Shown: positions 32,837-41,570, numbered from the stretch's first letter. The stretch: DNA of 43,268 bases from ANME-2 cluster archaeon (GCA_019429385.1 JAHYIS010000023.1:1-43268); one strand, 5' to 3'. A program made the numbers and translations. Notes: generated by a model not told the origin, from the sequence alone.

Positions 32837-32986
32837 TTATTTCTTGAACTCAGTATAATTGCACTTACCGCAGGTTAGCCTGTCCTTGTGTTCTGCGAGG
32901 AAGAACCCCTCTCCACAGCGGGGGCAAGCCTGCCTGATCTTCTTGATTGAGTTACCTGATACTTCGTAGTATTTATGTGCAGCCAT
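32837..32986 (-). CDS. rps27ae: Ribosomal protein S27ae
   Basis: The 49-residue zinc-ribbon protein [20 protein letters not shown] carries [10 protein letters not shown] and CGKCNYTEF, the two Cys pairs that bind zinc. Length and sequence match archaeal S27ae of the 30S subunit. It is too short to stand out by length but is unmistakable. It is the last gene of the minus-strand ribosomal/transcription cluster, 43 bases after S24e. Confidence 0.93.
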   Translation of the reverse strand: MAAHKYYEVSGNSIKKIRQACPRCGEGFFLAEHKDRLTCGKCNYTEFKK

Positions 32987-33029
32987 TATCATCACCACTA
33001 TTCGTCAGTATATTCCGATTCCCAAAACG

Positions 33030-33344
33030 TTATTCCGCAACCGGCTCTTCTTCAACTTCTGCCACAGGTTTGGGTTTATTTCGCTCAATGATATAGTTGT
33101 TTTCCACTACTGCTGCACGTTTTGCATCAGAATATATCTTGGCATACCCTACTGTTTTCTGGGTACCGTATTCAGTGGCCAGGTTACCTAAAATCACCAG
33201 TTCGTAGCTGGAATTAAGCAGTGCGACCAGTTTGTTCTTTACATCGTCCCTTGAAGGGGTAGCACCGGTATTTGCGATGTTGAATGTAATCTCGTTTCTA
33301 TCAAGCAGAGGGTTTTTCCTCTCTTTTGTAATTTCAATGTCCAA
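33030..33344 (-). CDS. rps24e: Ribosomal protein S24e
   Basis: The 104-residue protein begins MDIEITKERKNPLLDRNEIT and has the family strands ATPSRDDVKNKLVALL and YGTQKTVGYAKIYSDAKRA. The tail is acidic (AEVEEEPVAE). It is a 30S subunit protein. It sits upstream of S27ae and downstream of the dephospho-CoA kinase, with a 92-base gap that may hold its own promoter. Confidence 0.93.
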   Translation of the reverse strand: MDIEITKERKNPLLDRNEITFNIANTGATPSRDDVKNKLVALLNSSYELVILGNLATEYGTQKTVGYAKIYSDAKRAAVVENNYIIERNKPKPVAEVEEEPVAE

Positions 33345-33436
33345 ATTGAATCCTCCATTATACTATCGTTAGAATATAGCCTTCATTAATCTTATTATTG
33401 AATATGTACTTTTCTATCAAACTGAATTAAAATCTT

Positions 33437-33982
33437 TCATTCGCTGGCCATTCGTTCCAGCATACTATATATCTGGGTCTTTATGTCAGATGTGACCTTT
33501 ACCATAATGGCACCTTCATCAGGCAGGCCGTATATTACTACTGATGACGGAGGCGCAAGCACAATTGCCGGTAATGCGGCAAGGTCCTCTTCACCTTCCA
33601 CCATGATCTGGACCGGTTCGTCAGCATCCAGGGCCCTGGTAAGTGCTGATACCAGTTCATGGGTCACACAACCTGCAGGGTTTTTAACATGGACTTCCCT
33701 GAAATCCGGATGTCTTATACCCTTGATTATCTTATTCTCTGCAGGGACTCGGTGTGTTTTCTCATCAACGAATGAGATGTCAGGTACAATGTCACACAGG
33801 AGCATATTGAATGTTGAGATGTCACCAACGACGATAAGCTTGGCAGGATTGCCGATATCGGCAAGCAATTTCCGGGTTGTTTCTACACTATTTCCAGGGT
33901 AAAGCACGCCGAACTGTTTTCGCATCTCATGGCGCATGGACTCAGGCAGGCAAAATGTCTTTCCAAGGATGGTCTCAAGCAT
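33437..33982 (-). CDS. GTP-dependent dephospho-CoA kinase (DUF359)
   Basis: The 181-residue protein has the DUF359 signatures: LVVGDIST-like LIVVGDISTFNMLL, VDEKTHRVPAENKI, VKNPAGCVTHELVSAL, VEGEEDLAALPAIVLAP, VVIYGLPDEGAIMVKV. The family makes the last step of CoA synthesis in archaea using GTP, as shown biochemically in Thermococcus, and is unrelated to bacterial CoaE. In many euryarchaea the gene sits between spt4 and rps24e, as here. It starts 7 bases after the spt4 stop. Confidence 0.92.
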   Translation of the reverse strand: MLETILGKTFCLPESMRHEMRKQFGVLYPGNSVETTRKLLADIGNPAKLIVVGDISTFNMLLCDIVPDISFVDEKTHRVPAENKIIKGIRHPDFREVHVKNPAGCVTHELVSALTRALDADEPVQIMVEGEEDLAALPAIVLAPPSSVVIYGLPDEGAIMVKVTSDIKTQIYSMLERMASE

Positions 33983-33989
33983 AAATACA

Positions 33990-34175
33990 CTACCGGACCT
34001 TCAGTGCATATTCACCGCGCAGGTCCACCTTGAGTCTTTTTGCTATATTTGAACGTGATGGGTCGATAATTACTACGTAACCGCTCCAGTCGGAACTGAG
34101 GACATTAGAACCACAAACTACACATGCGGTACCTGAAGTGATCCTGTGACATTCATTACATGCTTTGTCTGGCAT
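33990..34175 (-). CDS. spt4: Transcription elongation factor Spt4 (RpoE'')
   Basis: The 61-residue zinc-binding protein begins MPDKACNECHRITSGTACVV and continues CGSNVLSSDWSGYVVIIDPS. The four cysteines (CNEC, CVVC) hold zinc. It pairs with Spt5 to clamp RNA polymerase and raise processivity. It is tucked between rpo7 (17 bases upstream) and the dephospho-CoA kinase. Confidence 0.92.
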   Translation of the reverse strand: MPDKACNECHRITSGTACVVCGSNVLSSDWSGYVVIIDPSRSNIAKRLKVDLRGEYALKVR

Positions 34176-34192
34176 CTCTGTATTACCTCTTT

Positions 34193-34759
34193 TCAGGCCT
34201 CAGCCTTATCCTTTATTCTCTGGTCTTCTTCGATCCACTCTAACTTGCCAAGCGCGGGTTGACGCATAGTCAGGCCTATTTTGCTATCTCTCGGTTCCTG
34301 CTCGTTTATGCTGACAGCAACGATCCTGGCGCGGACACGGTCCCCTTCTGAGATAGACCTGTTACTTTCTTTTGTAACCAGACGGGCGTTCTTGGAATCA
34401 TAGGAAATATACTCGTCTGTTATCTGGCTGACATGGATTAGTCCATCCATCGGTCCTATACCGATGAAGGCACCGAACTCCACGATTTCGACAACACTTC
34501 CTTCGATGATCTCCTGCAGTTCGGGCTTGAAAACCAGTGCATCGAACACGCTTTCATAATATACTGCGCCATCTCCTGCAATGATGTGACCGTCACCAAC
34601 TTCTTCAACATCCATGATGGCAACAATGGCACCTACTTTCTTATCTATCTGCCCTTCCAGTTTGTGTATAAGGGCAATCTTGACTGCATTGTTAACATCG
34701 TCTCCCAGCAGTTCAGGAGCTATGCGTACAGTGTCAGCCAGTTTCATTTTCTTGTACAT
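34193..34759 (-). CDS. rpo7: RNA polymerase subunit Rpo7 (RpoE')
   Basis: The 188-residue protein has the N-terminal tip domain (MYKKMKLADTVRIAPELL, then IDKKVGAIVAIMDVEEVGDG) and a C-terminal S1/OB domain from about residue 80 (GSVVEIVEFGAFIGIGPMDG, LIHVSQITDEYI). With Rpo4 it forms the stalk of RNA polymerase, aiding open complex formation and RNA binding. Length and layout are standard. It is followed by spt4. Confidence 0.93.
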   Translation of the reverse strand: MYKKMKLADTVRIAPELLGDDVNNAVKIALIHKLEGQIDKKVGAIVAIMDVEEVGDGHIIAGDGAVYYESVFDALVFKPELQEIIEGSVVEIVEFGAFIGIGPMDGLIHVSQITDEYISYDSKNARLVTKESNRSISEGDRVRARIVAVSINEQEPRDSKIGLTMRQPALGKLEWIEEDQRIKDKAEA

Positions 34760-34821
34760 TCAATAATCCTCTGTATTAGTAAATTAATGGAAATAATAAT
34801 TAAGTGAATATGCCGTACTTT

Positions 34822-35187
34822 TCACATCTTTTCAAGATGATCTTTTCCGCGCAAGTACACTACTGTGATGTCTTTACTACATAATCTTTTCTTAAGTTCT
34901 ATATCATTTGTCAGAACTGCAGCTTCTTCTTTAATAGCCAATTCTATGATAGCATCATCGACAGGCCCCTCGGTCATCACCTGAGTACACTGCTGTGTCA
35001 GGGTAAAACCAGCATTTGCTGCCAGTTTATCCTTGCCCTTTGCCAGTTGTTTCAAGGTTTTCAGTTCCCTTACAACGCCTGATGGCGCCATATACTCATC
35101 ATATCCCAATCGGTTCAGTTCCGTGAAGATATCCACTCCGAACTGGACAGGGATCATGAAAGCATTGGTATCGATAATCACTTTCAT
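34822..35187 (-). CDS. PIN-domain protein (Fcf1/Utp24-like)
   Basis: 121 residues from ATG 35187, 14 bases after the aIF2gamma stop. PIN acidic residues are visible: IIDTNAFMIP (first Asp), GVVRELKTL (Glu), PVDDAIIELA (Asp) and VLTNDIELKKRL (Asp). The family contains metal-dependent single-strand RNases. Its fixed place between aIF2gamma and rpo7 in many euryarchaea, with no antitoxin, favours an rRNA-processing role like Fcf1/Utp24 over a VapC toxin. Longer upstream frames overlap aIF2gamma and are unlikely. Confidence 0.85.
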   Translation of the reverse strand: MKVIIDTNAFMIPVQFGVDIFTELNRLGYDEYMAPSGVVRELKTLKQLAKGKDKLAANAGFTLTQQCTQVMTEGPVDDAIIELAIKEEAAVLTNDIELKKRLCSKDITVVYLRGKDHLEKM

Positions 35188-35201
35188 CGTAACGATTTTG
35201 A

Positions 35202-36425
35202 TTATTTTATAGTGCCTGAACCAATAAGTCGCCACCTGGCGCCGACTCTTCGGCTGATTGCCACGCCGTCACCTTCATCAGCACAGACAGGTCTTTTCAG
35301 TTTAACTTCAACGTCCTTTTTGCGGGCACTGGTTACCAAACCCACGGTAGTAGCGGTCCCTATGTTGAGCATAAGCGGTTCATTGGAATGGATGGGGTCG
35401 ATAACCAGTTCATCGGCTGAACCCACAACCCTCTCGAGCAATCTTACTTCCATGACAAAACCGTTCCTTGTGGGGGGAAGAGCCCCTGGCTCGCCTGCCA
35501 CCTGGCCTACCAGACTATCGCTCTTGGTGATGGAAGGGTCAAGTTTGGTCCCAACTCCTATCAATCCGCCGGGTGTAGCTGTGTCCAACTTTTCAGTTCC
35601 GGCCATGATAACAGTGACTTCCGTTTCTATAGGCTCCCAGCTCATTGCTCCGCCGGATTCGATCTTGCGTCCGGGCCTGATCTCTATCTTATCACCCGGA
35701 CCGAGGGAACCCTGGCTTATGGTCCCGCCAATCACACCGCCTGTTATCTTACCAGGTTTTGTGCCGGGTTTGTTGATGTCAAAGGAGCGGGCTATGAGCA
35801 TCCGGGCTGGTTTATCTATGTTCTGTTCAGGTGTTGGGATGTTCTCTTCTATGGATTGGATTAAAAGGTCAATATTAATAGACTGCTGGGCAGATAATGG
35901 GATAATGGGGGCGCCTTCTGCAACGGTCCCTTTGACAAAATCCAGTATCTGTTGATGGTTCTCAAGGACTTTATCCCTGCTGACCAGGTCAATTTTGTTC
36001 TGGACTATGACGATGTTCTTGATACCTATGATATCCAGGGCCATAAGGTGTTCTTTGGTCTGGGGTTGAGGACATTTCTCATTGGCTGCAATGACCAGGA
36101 CCGCCCCGTTCATGATCGCTGCACCGGAGAGCATAGTGGCCATGAGCGTCTCGTGGCCGGGGGAATCTACAAAAGATACTGTCCTGACCGCTTCTGTTGC
36201 GGTGTTGCAGTGTTCACAGGAATCGGCGACTGTGTAGGCATCAGGTACGCTGCATTTGGGACATTTTTTAAAGGTGGAATCGGCATAACCGAGCCTGATG
36301 GAGATGCCCCGTTTAATCTCCTCGCTATGCTTGTCGGTCCACACGCCTGATATGGCGCTGACAAGCGTGGTCTTTCCGTGGTCTACATGGCCCACGATGC
36401 CGATATTAACAGTAGGTTTGCTCAA
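35202..36425 (-). CDS. eif2g: Translation initiation factor aIF2 gamma subunit
   Basis: 407 residues. GTPase motifs: [13 protein letters not shown] (G1, about 8-20), a zinc knuckle CPKC...CEHC (about 55-75), DSPGHE (G3), NKIDL (G4), and SAQQ near G5. The beta-barrel domains follow ([20 protein letters not shown]). With alpha and beta subunits it brings initiator Met-tRNA to the small ribosomal subunit. It is the first gene of the minus-strand cluster leading to rpo7 and the ribosomal proteins. Confidence 0.96.
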   Translation of the reverse strand: MSKPTVNIGIVGHVDHGKTTLVSAISGVWTDKHSEEIKRGISIRLGYADSTFKKCPKCSVPDAYTVADSCEHCNTATEAVRTVSFVDSPGHETLMATMLSGAAIMNGAVLVIAANEKCPQPQTKEHLMALDIIGIKNIVIVQNKIDLVSRDKVLENHQQILDFVKGTVAEGAPIIPLSAQQSINIDLLIQSIEENIPTPEQNIDKPARMLIARSFDINKPGTKPGKITGGVIGGTISQGSLGPGDKIEIRPGRKIESGGAMSWEPIETEVTVIMAGTEKLDTATPGGLIGVGTKLDPSITKSDSLVGQVAGEPGALPPTRNGFVMEVRLLERVVGSADELVIDPIHSNEPLMLNIGTATTVGLVTSARKKDVEVKLKRPVCADEGDGVAISRRVGARWRLIGSGTIK

Positions 36426-36506
36426 CTATATGTGTCCTCCAGTGATAAAATGGAAAGTTATGATGCTCTATTGTAGTATTCTTTATATTTAATATCATTG
36501 ATGAGG

Positions 36507-36932
36507 TTACACATACTGGCCGGGTTGGGTATAGACAATCTGTCCTGAGCGTAATTTTTTACTGGCCCAGTTTTTCAGATATTTTTTAAACAGGACCCGG
36601 GTGCCGGGTATAAGCAGCAAAAAGCCGGTAATGTCGGTGAGTATACCGGGCGTGAGCAGCAGTATGGCGCCAATCAACACCAGTACGCCATCGAACAGGG
36701 CATCTCCGGGCATCTGACCGAATGACATCTCACTCCGGATACGACGCAGTACACCCAGCCCCTGGTGCTTTGCCAGCGCGGCCCCGGCTATTCCGGTGAC
36801 GATTACAAGCATAAGGGTGGGCAGGAGTCCCAGTTGCCTGCTCATTTCCATGAGTATATAGAGTTCTATGAAAGGGACTGTCACAAAGAGTATCAATAAT
36901 TGTCCAAACATATTATGAGCATAGAATCTCAT
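36507..36932 (-). CDS. FxsA family membrane protein
   Basis: The 141-residue protein has the FxsA pattern: an N-terminal helix with FVTVPFIELYILMEMSRQLG, a helix LPTLMLVIVTGIAGAALAKHQG, a soluble connection, then DGVLVLIGAILLLTPGILTD and GFLLLIPGTRVLF. FxsA-like proteins are linked to phage exclusion in E. coli, but the archaeal role is unknown. ATG 36932 fits a TATA-like GTATAGATAC at leaderless distance; ATG 36911 is closer to the usual family start. Divergent from the ferredoxin. Confidence 0.85.
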   Translation of the reverse strand: MRFYAHNMFGQLLILFVTVPFIELYILMEMSRQLGLLPTLMLVIVTGIAGAALAKHQGLGVLRRIRSEMSFGQMPGDALFDGVLVLIGAILLLTPGILTDITGFLLLIPGTRVLFKKYLKNWASKKLRSGQIVYTQPGQYV

Positions 36933-36989
36933 AAGAGTTAACGGTAATCGTATCTATACGGTAATCAGGATATTTGTGAGGGATTCCAG

Positions 36990-37190
36990 ATGGCAGACCA
37001 TGAGAAATTAGTATGGAAGGAAGAGATTTGCGCAGGGTGCGGTATCTGTGAGAGGAGTTGTCCCGGCAGGCCGAGGGCCATTGTTATAACAGGAGGTAAG
37101 GCTTTTATAGACTTCGACCTGTGTGATGCCTGTGGCATTTGCATCAGGGAATGCCCGGTCAAAGCACTGAGCTTTGAAATGCTGGCATAA
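36990..37190 (+). CDS. 2[4Fe-4S] ferredoxin
   Basis: The 66-residue protein begins MADHEKLVWKEEICAGCGIC and has two cluster motifs: CAGCGICERSCP and CDACGICIRECP. All eight cysteines are present. It carries low-potential electrons in the cytoplasm. The first motif is followed by a Gly-Arg-Pro-Arg insertion. It stands alone, about 250 bases before the radical SAM gene on the same strand, and could serve it as reductant; that link is inference. Confidence 0.93.
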   Translation: MADHEKLVWKEEICAGCGICERSCPGRPRAIVITGGKAFIDFDLCDACGICIRECPVKALSFEMLA

Positions 37191-37276
37191 AAAACAAAGC
37201 TACCATTTCATTTTTTCATTGTACATAAAGTATACCTTTGTGTGCTCAAGTTAATCCGACCGTAGGGAGGATTTTC

Positions 37277-37402
37277 TTGTTTAATTGGCTTCGTTTTGAC
37301 TGGATAGATCAAACTCCATTTACCGCTGACAGGACATCGATGGATGATCGATTCTTATTATTCAGCGTAATTGCTCTCTCTATTCTACCGGAAAACTATT
37401 AA
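37277..37402 (+). CDS. Possible 41-residue small ORF before the radical SAM gene
   Basis: TTG 37277 follows a strong Shine-Dalgarno (GGGAGGA) and opens a frame MFNWLRFDWIDQTPFTADRT ending in LPENY before TAA at 37400. It has no cysteine and no recognised family. It may be a chance frame in an interval that otherwise holds nothing, so the support is weak. It is listed because of its ribosome binding site and its position just ahead of a peptide-modifying-type enzyme. Confidence 0.2.
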   Translation: MFNWLRFDWIDQTPFTADRTSMDDRFLLFSVIALSILPENY

Positions 37403-37444
37403 ACCCATTAATACTTTGAAGAAACTGAAATCAGGAGATATTAT

Positions 37445-38587
37445 ATGCCTTTTCATGTTATGCTGATACCAACGTTAGGCTGTCCTGCTAATTGTGCGTA
37501 TTGCTGGAGTTCAGAGGAAGACTCTCCGGTAATGAGTGTTGAAACTATCGAAGAAGTGGTAAACTGGCTCAAGGATTTCCGGAACGAACCGGTTACTTTT
37601 ACCTTCCACGGCGGTGAGCCGTTGTTGGCGGGTGCGGATTTTTTCAGGAAAGCCTTACCATTGATCGCAGAGGGGTTGGGTGAACAGAAAATTGCGTTTG
37701 CATTGCAGACGAATCTGTGGAAAATGACGCCGGAACTTGCGCAGATACTGGCTGAGTATGATATTCCTATTGGTTCAAGTATGGATGGCCCAAAGGAGCT
37801 GAATGATTCACAGCGGGGAGAAGGGTACTATGATAAGACGATGCGGGGCTATGAAATTGCTACCCAAAATGGTCTTAAGGTAAGCTTTATCTGCACGTTT
37901 ACCTCAAATTCTGTGAAGTCCAAAGAGGATATTTTCAATTTCTTCCTTGAGAACGGCCTGACCCTTAAGTTACATCCTGCACTGCCATCGCTTCGCAGTC
38001 ATGACCCGAACGAGCTGGCACTTGAACCTGAAGAGTACGGGGAATTGCTGGTGTACCTGCTGGATAACTATCTGGAACACCTGAACGATATTGAAGTTAT
38101 GAATATTAACGATCTGTGCAGGTGTGTGTTCACAGGCCGGGGTAATGTTTGCACGTTTGTGGATTGTATGGGGGATACCTTTGCCGTTGGGCCTGATGGC
38201 AGTATCTATCCCTGCTACCGCTACGTGGGAATGGCGGACTATGTTATGGGCAATGTATATGACCGTCCCACTATGGAAGACCTTACCCGGTCTGATGCAT
38301 GGAAGCTTATGCAGGAATTCAAGGCTCTTGTGGACAAAAAATGCGGGGATTGTAGTTACATTCGTTTTTGTCGTGGAGGATGCCCCTACAATGCCACTGC
38401 ACCGTATGATGGTAAAATTGTGGATGTAGACCCCCACTGTATTGCCTATAAGAGGATTTTCAAGGAGATCACTGACAGGCTGAATAATGAGATGTTTGGC
38501 GGTCCCGGTCTGGAGATGGGCGGCTTTCAACCAGTAGCTCCGGTGAATAGCAAGGCAGGAATAATGGACCTGATGCGAAAGCATTAG
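37445..38587 (+). CDS. Radical SAM/SPASM protein, putative peptide-modifying enzyme
   Basis: The 380-residue protein has the radical SAM cluster LGCPANCAYCW (Cys13, Cys17, Cys20), the SAM motif TFHGGEPLL (about 55-63), and a SPASM-type C-terminus with CTFVDC, GSIYPCYRYVG, CGDCSYIRFCRGGCPYN and DPHCIAY, enough Cys for two more clusters. It resembles the methanogen family annotated as putative peptide-modifying radical SAM (Mhun_1560 type, from memory). Substrates of such enzymes are short Cys-rich peptides; the nearest candidate is the 47-residue peptide at 41655. ATG is preceded by AGGAGAT at good distance. Confidence 0.85.
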   Translation: MPFHVMLIPTLGCPANCAYCWSSEEDSPVMSVETIEEVVNWLKDFRNEPVTFTFHGGEPLLAGADFFRKALPLIAEGLGEQKIAFALQTNLWKMTPELAQILAEYDIPIGSSMDGPKELNDSQRGEGYYDKTMRGYEIATQNGLKVSFICTFTSNSVKSKEDIFNFFLENGLTLKLHPALPSLRSHDPNELALEPEEYGELLVYLLDNYLEHLNDIEVMNINDLCRCVFTGRGNVCTFVDCMGDTFAVGPDGSIYPCYRYVGMADYVMGNVYDRPTMEDLTRSDAWKLMQEFKALVDKKCGDCSYIRFCRGGCPYNATAPYDGKIVDVDPHCIAYKRIFKEITDRLNNEMFGGPGLEMGGFQPVAPVNSKAGIMDLMRKH

Positions 38588-38731
38588 GTTGAGTTTTTCG
38601 AGTAAAATTTTGGCGAAATAATTTCGGGATACAACAACGGTATCTGAAATGCAAAGAGAAGTTTCAGATGAATGTGACACTATCCTGCACTCAGGGAGCC
38701 CTTTACAGCGAGGGATTTTGCGGCAATCATT

Positions 38732-38938
38732 TTATTCCAGCAGTATCTCAACCCTGCACTTGAATACGTTGATCTGGTTATTTTCAACTCCCACGTTAAA
38801 ACTTTTCACATTGACCTGTGTGATGTTGCCCTTTGACTTGAAGATGGGAAGTTCAGACGCTTCATCTACCGCATTCTTTATTGCAGCTTCCCAGCTTTCC
38901 GGGGACGAACCAATTGTTTCGATTATTTTCACTACCAT
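38732..38938 (-). CDS. Dodecin family protein
   Basis: The 68-residue protein MVVKIIETIGSSPESWEAAI, then KNAVDEASELPIFKSKGNIT, then QVNVKSFNVGVENNQINVFK, matches the dodecin pattern of one helix packed on three strands (VVKIIE, SPESWE..I..AV..A). Dodecins form hollow dodecamers that store or buffer flavins. The canonical flavin-stacking Trp near residue 36 of haloarchaeal dodecin is not seen: the matching segment reads PIFKSKGNIT, so the ligand may differ. It lies 12 bases after the GXGXG-protein gene and is likely co-transcribed with it. Confidence 0.85.
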   Translation of the reverse strand: MVVKIIETIGSSPESWEAAIKNAVDEASELPIFKSKGNITQVNVKSFNVGVENNQINVFKCRVEILLE

Positions 38939-38950
38939 TCACATATCCTC

Positions 38951-39943
38951 CTATTTCTTGTTATCAACTTTTCTCATTACTACAGAACCATCACGCATAT
39001 GCACTTTTATGTATTCATCTTTTTTCGAGCCAACTTCGTACTTGTTGTACAGCATGGCCTCCAGCCGACCCGCACCCAGTACCCTGCGCAACATTTTGGT
39101 GTTTTCATTGCTCTTTTTTCCGGGTGCGGCAGGCGGACTTGGTGTCAATTTCTTCTTTGAATATATGGCGCCGCCGGTCATATTCGCACCCACGTATCCT
39201 TTGGCCTCATTGATGACCAGGTTACCGGATTTCATGTACGCGCCTGCGAACTCATGCACTTTGCCGCTGACCACTACGGCACCTCCGGCCAGCCGTGAGC
39301 CTGTGTTCATACCGGCATTTCCTCTCACATAGACCGTGCCCCTCCGCATGAGCAGGCCGGTCCCGTTATAGACATCACCTTCCACAACCACCGTACCTCT
39401 GCAATCCATGCGGGCGCCGATGGTACCTCGCAGGATACTGTCGCTGAGGGTCAGGATATTCCCCTCCTTTTCAAGGGAATTGGACACCAGGGTATCTTCA
39501 CCAGGCCCGTTACAGAGAATATCGGTGACGGAGCGGAATTTCCTGTAGCCATCCTCATCGGAAACCACCTCAATTATGTTACCCAGCGGCTCCTTCAGGG
39601 TCCCGCTGACATACAGCTCACCGGCCACCATGCCCATACCAGCTTCGGCGCCCACATTCCCGTCAACGAACAGCCGGCCTGCCGGCTCTGGCTTTCCTGT
39701 CCCTCCGAGATGCTTCAGGTCAGAACCCATGCCAAAGGCCAGGCGCTCACCCACATCGCCCTTGATATGGACATCTGCACCACTTTTCAGGGCGTCCACC
39801 ATGTCTCGGTATGTGTATGACCCTTCGGTCTGGTCTGGTATTAGCGACTCCGGGTCCAGTTTCTGGTTCAGGTAGTGGAAGTTGAACGTATAATCGCACA
39901 GGTTATCTACCGGGGACGTGAGGACAAGGCTGATGTCTTCCAT
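38951..39943 (-). CDS. GXGXG-repeat protein (FwdC/GltB C-terminal-domain-like)
   Basis: The 330-residue protein is dominated by a right-handed beta-helix type repeat: IKGDVGERLAFGM, LFVDGNVGAEAGMGM, LYVSGTLKEPLGN, RGTIGARMDCRGTVVVEGDV, YVRGNAGMNTGSRLAGGAVVVSGKV and GYVGANMTGGAIY. This fold occurs in formylmethanofuran dehydrogenase subunit C and the glutamate synthase C-terminal domain, where it is a scaffold rather than a catalytic part. A Pro/Lys linker and a small C-terminal domain are extra. It is flanked by a ferredoxin and dodecin, not by other Fwd subunits. Confidence 0.8.
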   Translation of the reverse strand: MEDISLVLTSPVDNLCDYTFNFHYLNQKLDPESLIPDQTEGSYTYRDMVDALKSGADVHIKGDVGERLAFGMGSDLKHLGGTGKPEPAGRLFVDGNVGAEAGMGMVAGELYVSGTLKEPLGNIIEVVSDEDGYRKFRSVTDILCNGPGEDTLVSNSLEKEGNILTLSDSILRGTIGARMDCRGTVVVEGDVYNGTGLLMRRGTVYVRGNAGMNTGSRLAGGAVVVSGKVHEFAGAYMKSGNLVINEAKGYVGANMTGGAIYSKKKLTPSPPAAPGKKSNENTKMLRRVLGAGRLEAMLYNKYEVGSKKDEYIKVHMRDGSVVMRKVDNKK

Positions 39944-39949
39944 ACCGGT

Positions 39950-40318
39950 TCAACCGTGTATCAACATGGGAAGGCAGCGTGTGCACACCCATTCGCTCTT
40001 CATCTCATGGCGCAGGGGCAGGAGGTATACCTCGTTCTCCCCTTTGTGGCAGTTGAAGCACTGTATAGATATGTCTGATTTCTTTGGTTGCTTTTCCGCC
40101 TTTATCTCATTGAATTCCACGGTCTCGCGCTCCTCTACGGTCATGGCACCTTCGGGACAGATGCCGATACAGTACCCCATGCCATCGCACAGGTCCTCTG
40201 ACATTACTTTTGCCTTGCCATCTATGATCTGTATGGCTCCCTCTGCACACGGTGCAACGCACTTTCCGCACCCGGTGCATTTTTCTTCATCTATTGTCAC
40301 AATCGTTCTTTTGACCAT
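39950..40318 (-). CDS. Ferredoxin with one incomplete cluster motif and a C-terminal double-CxxC domain
   Basis: The 122-residue protein has a complete first motif CTGCGKCVAPC (Cys14, 17, 20, 24). The second, CDGMGYCIGICP (Cys44, 50, 54), is one Cys short of canonical. A C-terminal part carries CFNC and CTRC, a probable zinc or rubredoxin-like site. It would pass electrons to a partner, plausibly the GXGXG protein 6 bases downstream or the CGGC protein 14 bases upstream. The operon arrangement suggests one complex. Confidence 0.85.
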   Translation of the reverse strand: MVKRTIVTIDEEKCTGCGKCVAPCAEGAIQIIDGKAKVMSEDLCDGMGYCIGICPEGAMTVEERETVEFNEIKAEKQPKKSDISIQCFNCHKGENEVYLLPLRHEMKSEWVCTRCLPMLIHG

Positions 40319-40332
40319 TTATTTCATCTCCT

Positions 40333-40809
40333 TTAGTGGTGAGTGCCTTCAACCAGTTTGATACCTGCATCTGTTATTGTCTTTTTAATGGAATCGATGT
40401 GCGGGCATTCGGGATAATCTTCCATCTGCATGCAGGAACTCAGGTGCACCACATCCACGCCGAATTTTTTCAGGGATTTTACCAGCCGGTAGACGCGCCG
40501 TCCTGAACAGCCACCGCAGGTGAAATAGGCCATCATCTGGGCATTCTTGTCATAGTCCTTAAAGTGACTCGTCCGCTTGTTAAATGCCATAAAGCAGGCA
40601 ACACCGGGGCAGGCTTCTGACACGATATCGCACCTGATGACTGCAATTTTGGTGGGTTTTGTGTCGGTACTTTCTATGGTGTTCACCTCTTTTCTGATAA
40701 TTGATGAATGAAACATATACATTGTACAATTATGGATTGTCTTTTCTCGATATGTCTCTTGTGTTATCAGGTATGTTTTGTCTGGAACCGATATAAGAGT
40801 TTTCTCCAT
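40333..40809 (-). CDS. CGGC-domain protein
   Basis: The 158-residue protein has a core from about residue 52: KIAVIRCDIVSEACPGVACF, FTCGGCSGRRVYRLVKSL, VDVVHLSSCMQMEDYPECPH. This Cys-rich pattern, including the CGGC motif, defines a small family thought to bind metal or clusters. Function not established. The first 50 residues are not typical, so the real start may be internal (GTG 40687 before VNTIESTD is a candidate). ATG 40809 fits a TATA-like ATATTTATC at leaderless distance. First gene of the CGGC-ferredoxin-GXGXG-dodecin group. Confidence 0.75.
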   Translation of the reverse strand: MEKTLISVPDKTYLITQETYREKTIHNCTMYMFHSSIIRKEVNTIESTDTKPTKIAVIRCDIVSEACPGVACFMAFNKRTSHFKDYDKNAQMMAYFTCGGCSGRRVYRLVKSLKKFGVDVVHLSSCMQMEDYPECPHIDSIKKTITDAGIKLVEGTHH

Positions 40810-41237
40810 TTATCAACATAACAATGATAAATATCTGGTATTCTGTAGGATTTGAGGTACGTCAACGACCCAGGATTTCGCGATGCTCAATTTCGTGGCA
40901 TAGGAGAAGGGAAGAAATTGAGACCGCAGGAATAATGCTTTTTTAGTGAGCAGGGAGGAAAAAAGACTGCTGTTCTCCTGGATGAGTAATCGGGATTAAC
41001 AGGATGTGAAAGTGGTTTACCCCATCCTATAAATTCTGTAAATAGGCATCAGCTGTCACAGTGGGAAATATCTGTCGTAGCTGTGGTACGAAAATCGTCG
41101 ATTGCCAACCCCTTCATTTCCAGTGGAATTTTATATTGATGGATATATACAATCAAAAGTATTATCATAATGATGAGATTTTACACTGTGCAAACCAACC
41201 CATGTTCATTTTTATCCAGGCATTCAGTATTGAATAC
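40810..41237. other. Gene-poor interval with an ORB-like box and possible antitoxin debris
   Basis: No intact gene is seen. One frame on the plus strand contains EGKKLRPQE and then GGKKTAVLLDE around 40905-40990, interrupted by stops. It faintly resembles the end of a Phd/VapB-type antitoxin and is too short to assert. ORB-like box f lies at 41107-41128. Confidence 0.3.
41107..41128 (-). promoter_or_regulatory. ORB-like box f
   Basis: On the minus strand TTCCACTGGAAATGAAG is followed by GGGTT, an almost symmetric TTCCAnTGGAA core plus G-string. It is nearly identical to box g at 42818. Both are followed (plus strand) by a similar AT-rich stretch with TATCATAA. Confidence 0.55.
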
Positions 41238-41564
41238 CTACTCCTTCCTGCTCTCATTAAGGATGCACCCGAACGCATTAATAAAATAATCGATCGCCTC
41301 GTTGACGGCTGTCCTCCCCTTGTCAGTCAGGGAATAGATGACCTTCCTCCCCTCTTTATGGGAGATTATCAAGCCGTTGCTCTGCAGTTGTTTTAAGGCC
41401 GGGTAGATGGTACCCGGAGAGGGTTTGTTGCCCTTCATTTTTTCAAGTTCCGTTGCTATCTCTTCGCCGTACATGGACTTTTTTTTGAGAAGCCATAGTA
41501 CCATAAAGGACAGCAGTCCCCTCATGTCACAGCAGCTGGGGGGACAAATCTTTTTTTTATCCAT
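41238..41564 (-). CDS. PadR-family transcriptional regulator with Cys-rich N-terminus
   Basis: 108 residues from ATG 41564. PadR winged helix: [60 protein letters not shown] and YSLTDKGRTAVNEA. The N-terminus MDKKKICPPSCCDMRG has three cysteines and may sense metal or redox state. Longer upstream frames would run through the operator repeats and are unlikely. The gene is divergent from the 47-residue Cys-rich peptide, sharing a control region with three copies of a 22-bp box. Confidence 0.85.
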   Translation of the reverse strand: MDKKKICPPSCCDMRGLLSFMVLWLLKKKSMYGEEIATELEKMKGNKPSPGTIYPALKQLQSNGLIISHKEGRKVIYSLTDKGRTAVNEAIDYFINAFGCILNESRKE

Positions 41565-41570
41565 ATGAGC

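Noticed and set aside
41061-41396. A 111-residue plus-strand frame beginning GNICRSCGTKIVD
   Set aside because: The zinc-ribbon-like start is short; the frame then crosses ORB-like box f and runs antisense through the PadR-like gene.
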